A stretch of 64,000 bases of DNA, taken from the NCBI GenBank assembly GCA_963812775.1, contig CAWEWH010000005.1:744001-808000 (forward strand), given 5' to 3'. A program made the translations under genes and the position numbers. Below the pieces are notes generated by a model, which was not told the DNA's origin, made no database searches, and saw nothing but the letters and a program-made list of their open reading frames with translations. The stretch is from CAWEWH01 sp963812775. GTDB taxonomy: Bacteria; Pseudomonadota; Alphaproteobacteria; Rhizobiales; Beijerinckiaceae. Position 1 is the stretch's first letter, and every line of letters starts with the position of its first letter. Shown one piece after another: positions 19,070-27,524 of the stretch.

Positions 19070-19426
19070 CCGATCGTGGTGAGCGGCCGAGATCGAGGTG
19101 TTGCTACAATTTGCTCCGGAACACGCGCGGCCATCCGGCGGTTCACAACTCTACGTTGCCGCGGCAACTGGAACGCGCCTCCCAAAGCATCCTCAAATTG
19201 GCGCTGCGGCGTGCACTGTAGAGACCAAACGAGGGGTGCGGCTCGTTCGTGGCTTCGCGGAGCACTCGAAGACGCGATGCGCGCTCCTTTGCTGAAGGGC
19301 GTCGACCCGTAGGGACGCGCTGAGAGACGCGAACGGGTCCCCGCGATCGGGGAGCAGATGTTGCCTTGAACTCCACACCGAGGGCGGCCAATTCTGGATC
19401 TGCGTGGTCTGAGCGAGGGGGGGACG
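19070..19426. other. Intergenic region without recognisable features
   Basis: This is a 357-bp gap between hyuA and the flotillin-like gene. Open frames here are short and lack family resemblance. No clear terminator hairpin with a T tract was found. It probably holds the promoter for the downstream flotillin/amide operon. Confidence 0.4.
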
Positions 19427-21037
19427 ATGCCCGTTCTGGCCTGGCTTTTCGTGATTGTCGCCGCGATTGTGATCGCTGCCATCGCGGTGATGTTTCTCAA
19501 TCGTTTCTATCGCAAATCGACGCGCAACGTCGCCTTGATCCGAACTGGATTCGGAGGCCAGCGTATCCTGATCTCTGGCGGCTGCCTTGCGCTGCCGTTT
19601 CTGCACAAAGTCGAAGAGATCAATATGCGCACCATCCGTATCGAGGTGCGTCGGGCGGCAGAGAAGTCCCTCATCACCGAAGACCGCATGCGCGTCGACG
19701 TTGAGCTCGAATTCTACATTCGCGTGATGCCGACCCCCGATGGGATCGCAACTGCCGCTCAAGCCCTGGGGGCCAAGTCGTTCACTCCAGACGGCATCCG
19801 CAACCTCCTGGAAGGACGCTTCGTCGACGCCATTCATGCGGTCGCCGCCCGCCAGACGATGGATTTTCTCCATGAGAATCGCGCCGAGTTTGTCCGAAGC
19901 ATTTCGGACCAATTGAGCGACAATCTCAGCCAGAATGGGATGCTGCTCGACAGTGTCTCACTGACCCGGCTCGATCAGTCCGCCTTCTCCGCCTTCGACG
20001 AGAACAACGCCTTCAACGCCGTTGGCATGCGCAAGCTCGCCGAGATCATTGCGGTCAACAAGAAGAAGCGCGCGGAAATCGAAGCCGACGCGGAAATCGC
20101 GGTGCGTCAGACCCAACTCGAAGCGACCAAGCAGCGCCTGCTTCTGTCCAAGGAAGAGGAGCAGGCGCAGATCACGCAGCGGCTCGAGATCGAGAAGATA
20201 AAATCGGCGAGCGACGCCGAAGCCGCCAAGGCGCGAGAGGATGGACTGATCGCGTCTGAGGACGCTCGGATCACGCGTGAACGCCAAACCAACGCGATGG
20301 AGATCGCTAAGCGGGGCGAGTTACGCAAGCTTGAGATCGAGTCGCAACTCGGACTTGAGAAAAAGCAGGTCGAGAGCGCCATCGAGCTCGCCGCCAAGCA
20401 CGTCGAAGAGGCCAAGGCACAGGCGGAGGCCGAGCGGGCTCGGACCGAGATCATCCTTGCTCAGGAGCACGTCCAGACTGAACGGGAAAGGGCAGTCGCG
20501 GCGCGGTCGCGTGAGATGGCATTGAAGCGGGTCGAGGAGCAAGGTTCCGTTGATGCCGCCAAGGCCGACACAGATGCCGCCGTATTGCTGCGAAAGATTG
20601 GAGCCGAGTCGGAGGCGATGCGCACCCAAGCGGAGGCTAATCGCACGCGAATGGTGGCGCAGTCGGAAGGCGAGCGCGCCCTGATAGCTGCCGAGAACTC
20701 GCGCAGTGAGGCTCTCGTGCGCCTGAAACTTGAACAGTACCGGCTCGACAAGCTGCCCGAGATCGTCTCTCAGATCATGAAGCCGGCGGAGAAAATCGAG
20801 TCCATACGCATCCATCAGATCACGGGTTTCGGCGGCTCCGCTGGCACGGGGTCCGCCGACGGCGCGGCAAAGCCCCCTGTGAACCAGGTTATGGACAGCA
20901 TCCTGGGAATGGCCCTGCAACTGCCCGCGCTGAAGAGCATCGGCGATCAGATCGGAATGGATTTCTCTTCAGCCGTTGGCAACGCGACCGGAAATCAACC
21001 TCCGACGGAGGAGGGCCCTAAACGTAAGACGAAGTGA
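19427..21037 (+). CDS. Flotillin/SPFH-domain membrane protein (YqiK-like)
   Basis: This is a 536-residue protein. It opens with one membrane segment (about residues 3-25, LAWLFVIVAAIVIAAIAVMF), then an SPFH/Band 7 domain (about 45-210; RTIRIEVRRAAEKSLITEDR, VDVELEFYIRV). A long Glu/Ala/Lys-rich coiled coil follows (about 210-440; rich in EAE/KRL heptads) and ends in a Gly/Ser/Asp-rich tail. This is the flotillin architecture, with oligomerisation at membrane microdomains. Nothing in the sequence shows a specific partner; it sits 53 bp before the amide-importer binding protein on the same strand and could be co-transcribed with it. Confidence 0.88.
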   Translation: MPVLAWLFVIVAAIVIAAIAVMFLNRFYRKSTRNVALIRTGFGGQRILISGGCLALPFLHKVEEINMRTIRIEVRRAAEKSLITEDRMRVDVELEFYIRVMPTPDGIATAAQALGAKSFTPDGIRNLLEGRFVDAIHAVAARQTMDFLHENRAEFVRSISDQLSDNLSQNGMLLDSVSLTRLDQSAFSAFDENNAFNAVGMRKLAEIIAVNKKKRAEIEADAEIAVRQTQLEATKQRLLLSKEEEQAQITQRLEIEKIKSASDAEAAKAREDGLIASEDARITRERQTNAMEIAKRGELRKLEIESQLGLEKKQVESAIELAAKHVEEAKAQAEAERARTEIILAQEHVQTERERAVAARSREMALKRVEEQGSVDAAKADTDAAVLLRKIGAESEAMRTQAEANRTRMVAQSEGERALIAAENSRSEALVRLKLEQYRLDKLPEIVSQIMKPAEKIESIRIHQITGFGGSAGTGSADGAAKPPVNQVMDSILGMALQLPALKSIGDQIGMDFSSAVGNATGNQPPTEEGPKRKTK

Positions 21038-21089
21038 AGCGCGCTCATCATTCCGCTCTCTCGATCAGTAGCCATCGAAAGGAGCTACC

Positions 21090-22315
21090 ATGTCATTCAC
21101 TCGCAGGCGCCTACTTGCGACGGCCGGAGCCTCCGCTGTGGCGGTGGGCTTTCCCCTCCGCCACGTTCGCGCGCAAACCGGGCCCATCAAGGTTGGATCG
21201 GTTCTGGACAATTCCGGCAACCTCGACATCTACGGCAAGCCCATGGTCATGGCGACCGCCATGGCCGTAGAGGAGCTGAACGAGGCAGGTGGGTTGCTGG
21301 GCCGCAAGCTCGCCCTCACGCAATACGACACTCAGTCCGACATCGCGCTCTACACCAAGTTCGCCCAGCAGCTTGTCAGAGAGGATAAGGTGGATGTGGT
21401 GCACGGCGGCATCACGTCAGCTTCGCGCGAGGCGATCCGCCAGACGTTCCGTCGCGCCAACGCCCTCTATTTTTACAACGTGCTCTACGAGGGGGGTGTC
21501 TGCGATCGCAACTGCATCGTCACCGGCACGACACCCGCCCAGGCCGTCGAGCCCATCATCGAGCACGCGATGAAGAAGTGGGGCAACAAAGTCTACACGA
21601 TCGCGGCCGACTACAATTACGGCCAGATCACTGCGAAGTGGATCGCCCACTATGTCGAGCAACGCAAAGGCACCGTCGTCAAGACGGATTTCTTCCCGCT
21701 TGACATATCGGACTTCGGATCGACGATTGCCAAGATCCAGGAGGCTGGTCCGAATTTCGTGATCTCGGCCCTGGTGGGCGGCGCGCACCTCGCGTTCTAC
21801 AGGCAATGGGCCGCGTCGGGCATGAACAAGAAAATTCCGCTGTCCTCGACCACGTTTGGTGTTGGCAATGAGCATCTCGCGCTGTCGGCCAGCGAAGGGG
21901 ACGGCATTCTCATCGCTGGCAACTACAGCCAGGAACTCGCTTCGCCCGCCAATAAGGAATTCCTGGCGAAGTGGCAGAAGCGCTTCGGCGACACCAAGAT
22001 TGTTCACGAAATCGCCGTGTCGCAATACCAGGGCATCAAGCTTTGGGCAGAATGCGTCAAGCAGGCGGGATCGATGGATCGCGAAGCCGTCCTCAAGGCG
22101 ATCGAGTTGGTGCCAAGGTTGAGGGCCCGGCGGGGACGGTGGCCATCGAACCGAAGACCCACCATGCGGCGCTGGACATCCACCTCATGGAGGTGAAGAA
22201 CCAGAAGCTGACCATCATTGAGACGGTGAAACAGCGCCCGCCCAGCGACACGGCGCAGTTCTGTGATCTGCAGAAGAACCCGAACGAGAACAAGCAATTC
22301 GAAGTCAAAACCTAG
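21090..22315 (+). CDS. Branched-chain-type (urea/amide) ABC transporter substrate-binding protein, one frame break
   Basis: N-terminus MSFTRRRLLATAGASAVAVG is a Tat-like signal. The type I periplasmic-binding fold follows (IKVGSVLDNSGNLDIYGKPM, VDVVHGGITSASREAIR, YEGGVCDRNCIVTGTTPAQA). The YEGG-x-C element resembles amide- and urea-binding members (FmdD/UrtA/AmiC group) more than leucine-binding ones. A single break at about 22110 shifts the last 65 residues (VEGPAGTVAIEPKTHHAALD to FEVKT); restoring one G in TTGGTGCC gives ELGAKVEG, so a lost base is likely. The fused amidase downstream supports amides as cargo. Confidence 0.87.
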
Positions 22316-22361
22316 GACGCTCGGATCTCCAGGCGTCCGCTTGCTCTGACGGGCGAGGGCA

Positions 22362-23228
22362 ATGGACTACGCAGCGGTCGTCTTTCTCGAGATCCTTTAC
22401 ATGATCGCCTTCCTCGCGCTGATCAGCGCGGGGTTGGCGATCGTGTTTGGGATGATGCGGGTCATCAATCTTGCGCATGGCGAGTTTGTGATGCTTGGCG
22501 GCTACGCGACGATTGCGTCGGCCAAAGCCGGCATCAATATCTACTTCGCCATGCTCGTCATTGCGCCCATCGTTGTCGGGCTGATAGGGCTTGTCGTGGA
22601 GAGGCTCATCGTGCGCTTCCTCTATGGACGCATGATTGACACGATGCTGGCCACCTGGGGCCTCAGCCTTCTTCTCATCGGGCTGGTGACGCTTGTGTTT
22701 GGCAACAGCGCCGTAAGCCTGCCGGCGCCCATCCCTGGCTACCAGATCGGCCGCTACCAGATGGGCGGATACAACCTCTTTATCATCGCGATCACGACGC
22801 TGCTGATGTTCGTCCTCTGGCTCGTCCTGCGCTACACGCGCGTTGGGCTCATAGCGCGAGGGGCGATGCAGAGCGCGGAGGTCGTGGCAGCGCTCGGCTA
22901 CAATCCCAGAACCGTCTACATGCTGACCTTCACAGCCGGCGCGGCGATGTCGGGGCTTGCGGGCGGCATTCTGGCCCCGCTCACCGGGTTGCTGCCGTCC
23001 ATTGGCGGCGCCTATATCGCGAAGGCCTTCATCACGGTCATCACTGGTGGCGCAGCCGTGATACTGGGAACGCTGTCGACATCGGCCCTCTTTGGCGCAG
23101 TCAACCAGCTCGCGTCGTTCGCCTACACACCCGTTATCGGGGACATCGCCATGTTGGCACTTGCCTTGGTGCTTCTGCGCCTTATGCCGCAGGGGATCAC
23201 AGGCCGTTTCTTCCGAAACTCCACATGA
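22362..23228 (+). CDS. livH: Branched-chain-type ABC transporter permease (LivH/UrtB family)
   Basis: This is a 288-residue membrane protein with about eight hydrophobic segments. GLAIVFGMMRVINLAHGEFVM is the LivH-family opening motif, and GLIARGAMQSAEVVAALGYN is the cytoplasmic loop that contacts the ATPase. No frame break. The stop overlaps the next start (ATGA at 23225). It forms the channel together with the LivM-type partner. Confidence 0.9.
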   Translation: MDYAAVVFLEILYMIAFLALISAGLAIVFGMMRVINLAHGEFVMLGGYATIASAKAGINIYFAMLVIAPIVVGLIGLVVERLIVRFLYGRMIDTMLATWGLSLLLIGLVTLVFGNSAVSLPAPIPGYQIGRYQMGGYNLFIIAITTLLMFVLWLVLRYTRVGLIARGAMQSAEVVAALGYNPRTVYMLTFTAGAAMSGLAGGILAPLTGLLPSIGGAYIAKAFITVITGGAAVILGTLSTSALFGAVNQLASFAYTPVIGDIAMLALALVLLRLMPQGITGRFFRNST

Positions 23229-24281
23229 CCAGAATCGGGTTTGGTGTCGGACGCATCCGCTGGGAATGGTTTGCGATCTTCTCGTTGGCGCTTGTGCTTC
23301 TCCCCCTCGTTACCGAGACCCACACGCCCACGCTGCTCGCAATCTGGGCGTTGTTCGCGCTCTCGCTTGGGTTGATGTGGGGTTACGCCGGCATCCTCAG
23401 CTTTGGCCACGGCGCATATTTCGGCCTTGGGGCTTACACATACGCCGTGGCCTCCATCAATATCGGCGAGAGCACAGCGCCGCTCATTCTGGCAGTGGCG
23501 ATCCCGGCGGCCGTCGCGGCTATCATTGGCGCGATGATGTTCTACGGCCGCATCAGTGATGTCTATCTCGGCGTCATGACGCTCGTGGTGACGCTGATCC
23601 TGAATTGCTTCATGAATGCGACGGCTGGCGATGCATACCGGATCGGCAATGCACGCCTCGGTGGCTTCAACGGCATTCCAGCGTTCCCGGTTCTCAACGT
23701 TCCGGGCGATCGCGGACGTCCAGATCTACGGCACGGCCTACTACTACGTCGTCATTGTCGCGCTTCTCGCAGCCTACCTTCTCGCTCGCCTCATTCTCGC
23801 CAGCGCTTTCGGGCGCACCCTGATAGGCATTCGAGAAAACGATGCCCGCATGGAAATGCTCGGCTACAACGTGCCGGCCTACAAGACCGCGATCTTCTCG
23901 ATCAGCGGCGCGATGGCAGGACTTGCCGGGTGCCTGTTCGCCAATTGGGCCGAGATCGTCACCCCAAGCGTTTTCGGCCTGGGACAGTCGGCTGAAGTGA
24001 TCATCTGGACCATCGTCGGGGGTCTCGGCACCCTGATTGGCCCAATGATCGGCGCGATCGCACTGGGCATCCTGAAGATTGCTCTCGGTCATCAGACCAC
24101 GATCGACAACTCGCTGGTCATGGGCGGCATCTTGGTCCTCGTGGTGCTTCTCGTTCCACGCGGATTTGCGCCTGCCTTTGTCGACTGGCGCCGCCGCCTG
24201 GCGCAAGCCCAAGCTCGGCGGCGTCGGGCTCGCGGGACGCGCCGCCGCCGTGGCGCCTCCGCCCAGGACGTCCAGCCATGA
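23225..24281 (+). CDS. livM: Branched-chain-type ABC transporter permease (LivM/UrtC family), one frame break
   Basis: The first 155 residues (LMWGYAGILSFGHGAYFGLG, ISDVYLGVMTLVVTLILN, GIPAFP) are followed, after a one-base shift near 23695, by IYGTAYYYVVIVALLAAYLL, FGRTLIGIRENDARMEMLGY and a conserved end up to VPRGFAPAFVDW. The tail is Arg/Ala-rich. The shift repairs by removing one base. Without repair the first frame would run on out of register to 23995. The next gene starts in an ATGA overlap at 24278. Confidence 0.87.
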
Positions 24282-25003
24282 CTGAACCGGTCGTCGAAAC
24301 CCACGATCTCACCGTGCGTTTCGGCGGTGTGGTTGCAGTCGACAATGTCACGTTCACCTTGCGGGAGCGCGAGCTCCGTTGCCTGATCGGACCAAACGGT
24401 GCCGGCAAGACCACGTTCTTCAAATCCATTATCGGTCAGACCAGGGGTAGCCAGACGAGCGGCCGAGTTCGGATCCGAAGCGAGGACGTGGCGGGTTGGG
24501 CCACTCACCAGATTGTGCGTCTCGGCGTCGGCATCAAGACTCAGGTACCCTCCGTCATGAACGGCCTCACGGTGTCGGAGAATCTCTGGCTAGCTGCGCG
24601 ACGTATCCATGGCTCAGAGGGCGCCAGAGCCATCGTCGATGAAATCGTGGCGGAGCTCGCCCTGGAGCCGATTGTACGCCACTATGTTGGCGAGCTCGCA
24701 CATGGCCAAAGGCAACTCGTTGAGATCGGTCTCGTGCTCGCCCACAAGCCATGGCTTGTGTTGCTCGACGAGCCGGCGGCCGGCATTACCAGCACCGAGA
24801 TCGAGCGGCTCGTTTCAATCATCAACAAGGTGAATCGCACCGCCACCATGATCGTCGTCGATCATGACATGCACTTCGTTCGCATGCTCAACGCGCCCAT
24901 CACGGTCTTTCACCAGGGAGCCATTCTGGTCGAGGGCCCGGGTGACGTTGTCCTGGCCGATCCGCGGGTGCGCGAGGTGTACCTGGGAAGGCGCACGCGA
25001 TGA
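24278..25003 (+). CDS. livG: ABC transporter ATP-binding protein (LivG/UrtD family)
   Basis: This is a 241-residue ATPase. LTVRFGGVVAVDNVTFTLRE, Walker A GPNGAGKTTFFKSI, ELAHGQRQLVEIGL (a variant signature, AHGQ replacing SGGQ, as in UrtD-type proteins), Walker B LVLLDEPAAGI and VVDHDMHFV are visible. It overlaps the previous and the next gene by four bases each, so translation is probably coupled. The UrtD-like signature again points to urea- or amide-type cargo. Confidence 0.9.
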   Translation: MTEPVVETHDLTVRFGGVVAVDNVTFTLRERELRCLIGPNGAGKTTFFKSIIGQTRGSQTSGRVRIRSEDVAGWATHQIVRLGVGIKTQVPSVMNGLTVSENLWLAARRIHGSEGARAIVDEIVAELALEPIVRHYVGELAHGQRQLVEIGLVLAHKPWLVLLDEPAAGITSTEIERLVSIINKVNRTATMIVVDHDMHFVRMLNAPITVFHQGAILVEGPGDVVLADPRVREVYLGRRTR

Positions 25004-27513
25004 CCCACGAAGGCCAGCAAACCCGACCGCACGGCCCTGACGGCGCTGAAGACTCGGTGTTGCAGGACGATGTTGTCCTCGAGATTTCGGATCTTCGAGC
25101 CGGCTACGGTGACATTCCTGTGCTGCGCGGCATCTCGCTCAAGCTGCGTGAGGGCGAAGCCGTTGGCATCGTCGGCCACAACGGTATGGGAAAGTCGACG
25201 CTCCTGAGAACCATAGTTGGGCTTCTGCCGGCACGTGGCGGCAGGATTGTGATCGATGGACTCGACGTTACGCAATGGCCCGCCCACGAGCGCGCCCGGC
25301 TCGGCATCGGCTATGTTCCGCAGGGCCGCGGCATCCTGGCGGGCCTGACCACGCATGAGAACTTGCGTCTGGCTTGGACGCCGGACGCGGGAGAAACCGA
25401 AGAGCACGCCGTCGATCGTGTTCTCCATCTATTGCCTCGTCTCGGCAGCTTGCTGGATCGCAGCGGCGGAGCTCTGTCTGGCGGCGAGCAGCAAATGCTG
25501 GCGCTCGGACGCGCACTTGTGTCATCGCCGTGGCTGTTGGTTCTGGACGAGCCTTCTGAAGGCATCCAGCCCTCGATCGTCGAAGAGATCGGCTCTGTCT
25601 TGTCTTCGCTGCAGGCGCAGAACAGTTTGTCGATGCTGATCGTCGAACAGAATCTCGAGCTTGTTCTTGATGTCGCCAGCCGCATCGTCCTTGTGGAGCG
25701 CGGCCAAATTACACGAGAGCTCGATGCCGCCGCGGTGCGGAATGGTGCGATCGCCGAGCTCGTCGGTCTCGGAAGTGCGGTTACTCGCCGAGGTGATGCC
25801 GCTCGAACAGGCACGGCCAAGCAAGCTTTGGACCGTCGCACGACGGTGGTACCGCATCCTTCGTCCATGCCACTCAGGGCCCCTGGGGTAAAGCCGGAAA
25901 GGACCTTTCCGACTGGGCCCGAGAACCTCATGCCTTCACGCAACTCACCTTCGGCGCAGCCTGCTCCGCGCTCGGTTCACGCTCCAGGAAATGCCATGTC
26001 GAACGTCAAGCGACCCACGCTCGCGCAGATGAAGGAAATCGTCGCCTCGCTGCACATGAGCATGTCTGACAGCGAGGTCTCCGAGTACTTGGACGTGCTC
26101 GAGGGAACGTTCGCGGCATATGACCGCGTCAATCAGTTGCCTGACTATCTGCCTGCGGTCCGGTACCCGCGTACACCCGGCTATCGACCTGGTGCCTCGG
26201 AGAATGCGCTCAATGCCTGGGCCGTCAAGGCGGAAGTGCGTGGCGCTCCCCACGGTCCTCTCGCCGGCAAGCGGGTCGTTCTGAAGGACAATATTTGCCT
26301 GGCCGGTGTGCCGATGATGAACGGCGCCTCGACCCTCGAAGGCTATGTGCCGGATATCGACGCCACGGTCGCGACCCGCATTCTCGACGCGGGCGGCACC
26401 ATCGTTGGCAAGGCGCACTGCGAATACTTCTGCCTGTCAGGCGGCAGCCATACGTCGGCACTCGGCCCCGTGCAGAACCCTTTCAAGCATGGCTATTCGG
26501 CAGGGGGTTCCTCGTCCGGCTGCGGCGCGCTCGTGGGGGCGGGCGAGGTTGAGATGGCAATCGGCGGAGACCAGGGCGGCTCGATCCGCATGCCGGCGTG
26601 CTGGTCGGGATGCTACGGCATGAAGGCCACCCATGGTCTCGTCCCCTACACGGGCGTCATGCCCATCGAGGCGACCATCGATCACACCGGCCCCATGACG
26701 ACCACGGTGGCCGACAATGCGCTGCTGCTCGAAGTCATCGCCGGCGCGGACGGCCTGGACCCACGCCAGTACAATGTTCGCGTCGACAAGTACACGACCG
26801 GACTCGGTCGCGGTGTGGCCGGTATGCGCATTGGTGTCGTGACTGAAGGGTTCAACTGGCCTGCGAGCGAGCCCGACGTCGACGCAAAGGTTCGCGACGC
26901 CGCCGAGCGATTGCGCGGCCTTGGTGCCCACGTTGAGGATGTGTCGATTCCGATGCATCTCGATGGCGGCGCCATTTGGACGCCCATTGCGCTGGAGGGC
27001 CTCGTCGCGCAGATGATGCACGGCAATGGCATGGGCTTCAATTGGGAGGGGCTCTATACGACGAGCCTGCTCGATGCCCACTCGAATTGGCGAGCTCGGG
27101 CCGACGAACTTTCGAGAACGCTGAAGATTTCAATGTTCGCCGGCGAGTACTTCATCAAGAAATACCGCGGCCACTTTTACGCCAAGGCGCAGAACCTCGC
27201 CCGTCTATTGCGCAAGACCTACGACGAAGCCTTGGCGCGCTATGATCTCCTGTTGATGCCGACCCTCCCCATGAAGGCGACTCCGTTGCCGCCCGCCAAC
27301 GCGCCGTTGGCGCTCTGGTGTCAGCGCGGCTTCGAGATGCTGCCTAACACGAGCCCCTTTGATGTGACGGGCCATCCGGCAATGTCGGTGCCGTGCGGAA
27401 TGAGCGACGGGCTTCCGATCGGCGTGATGCTGGTAGGCAAGCATTACAATGAGACGACAATCTACAGGGCGGCTCACGCCTTCGAACAACTAGGTGACTG
27501 GCGCAACTTCTGA
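25000..27513 (+). CDS. Fused LivF-type ABC ATPase and amidase-signature amidase
   Basis: One 837-residue frame holds two complete enzymes. Residues about 25-258 are a LivF/UrtE ATPase: Walker A GHNGMGKST (59-67), Q-loop VPQGRGI (106-112), signature LSGGEQQ (159-165), Walker B LLVLDEP (179-185). Residues 333-837 are an amidase of the amidase-signature family: catalytic Lys429 in VVLKDN, GGSSSG (502-507) with the bridging serine, and Ser528 in GGDQGGSIRMP. The linker (about 259-332) is Pro/Arg/Ser-rich and low in structure. An in-frame ATG at 25996 (residue 333) has AGGAA five bases before it and starts exactly where amidase homology begins, so the amidase may also be made alone. It may be a true fusion, or two genes joined by an open linker. 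Confidence 0.85.
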   Translation: MTHEGQQTRPHGPDGAEDSVLQDDVVLEISDLRAGYGDIPVLRGISLKLREGEAVGIVGHNGMGKSTLLRTIVGLLPARGGRIVIDGLDVTQWPAHERARLGIGYVPQGRGILAGLTTHENLRLAWTPDAGETEEHAVDRVLHLLPRLGSLLDRSGGALSGGEQQMLALGRALVSSPWLLVLDEPSEGIQPSIVEEIGSVLSSLQAQNSLSMLIVEQNLELVLDVASRIVLVERGQITRELDAAAVRNGAIAELVGLGSAVTRRGDAARTGTAKQALDRRTTVVPHPSSMPLRAPGVKPERTFPTGPENLMPSRNSPSAQPAPRSVHAPGNAMSNVKRPTLAQMKEIVASLHMSMSDSEVSEYLDVLEGTFAAYDRVNQLPDYLPAVRYPRTPGYRPGASENALNAWAVKAEVRGAPHGPLAGKRVVLKDNICLAGVPMMNGASTLEGYVPDIDATVATRILDAGGTIVGKAHCEYFCLSGGSHTSALGPVQNPFKHGYSAGGSSSGCGALVGAGEVEMAIGGDQGGSIRMPACWSGCYGMKATHGLVPYTGVMPIEATIDHTGPMTTTVADNALLLEVIAGADGLDPRQYNVRVDKYTTGLGRGVAGMRIGVVTEGFNWPASEPDVDAKVRDAAERLRGLGAHVEDVSIPMHLDGGAIWTPIALEGLVAQMMHGNGMGFNWEGLYTTSLLDAHSNWRARADELSRTLKISMFAGEYFIKKYRGHFYAKAQNLARLLRKTYDEALARYDLLLMPTLPMKATPLPPANAPLALWCQRGFEMLPNTSPFDVTGHPAMSVPCGMSDGLPIGVMLVGKHYNETTIYRAAHAFEQLGDWRNF
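25895..25911. promoter_or_regulatory. 17-bp palindrome inside the ATPase-amidase linker
   Basis: CGGAAAGG and CCTTTCCG flank a single A, forming a perfect 8-bp inverted repeat. It lies 85 bp before the internal ATG at 25996. A centre of one base is too tight for a hairpin, so an operator is more likely than a terminator. It falls in the part of the frame that looks least protein-like. Confidence 0.35.
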
Positions 27514-27524
27514 TGAGGTAAGTC

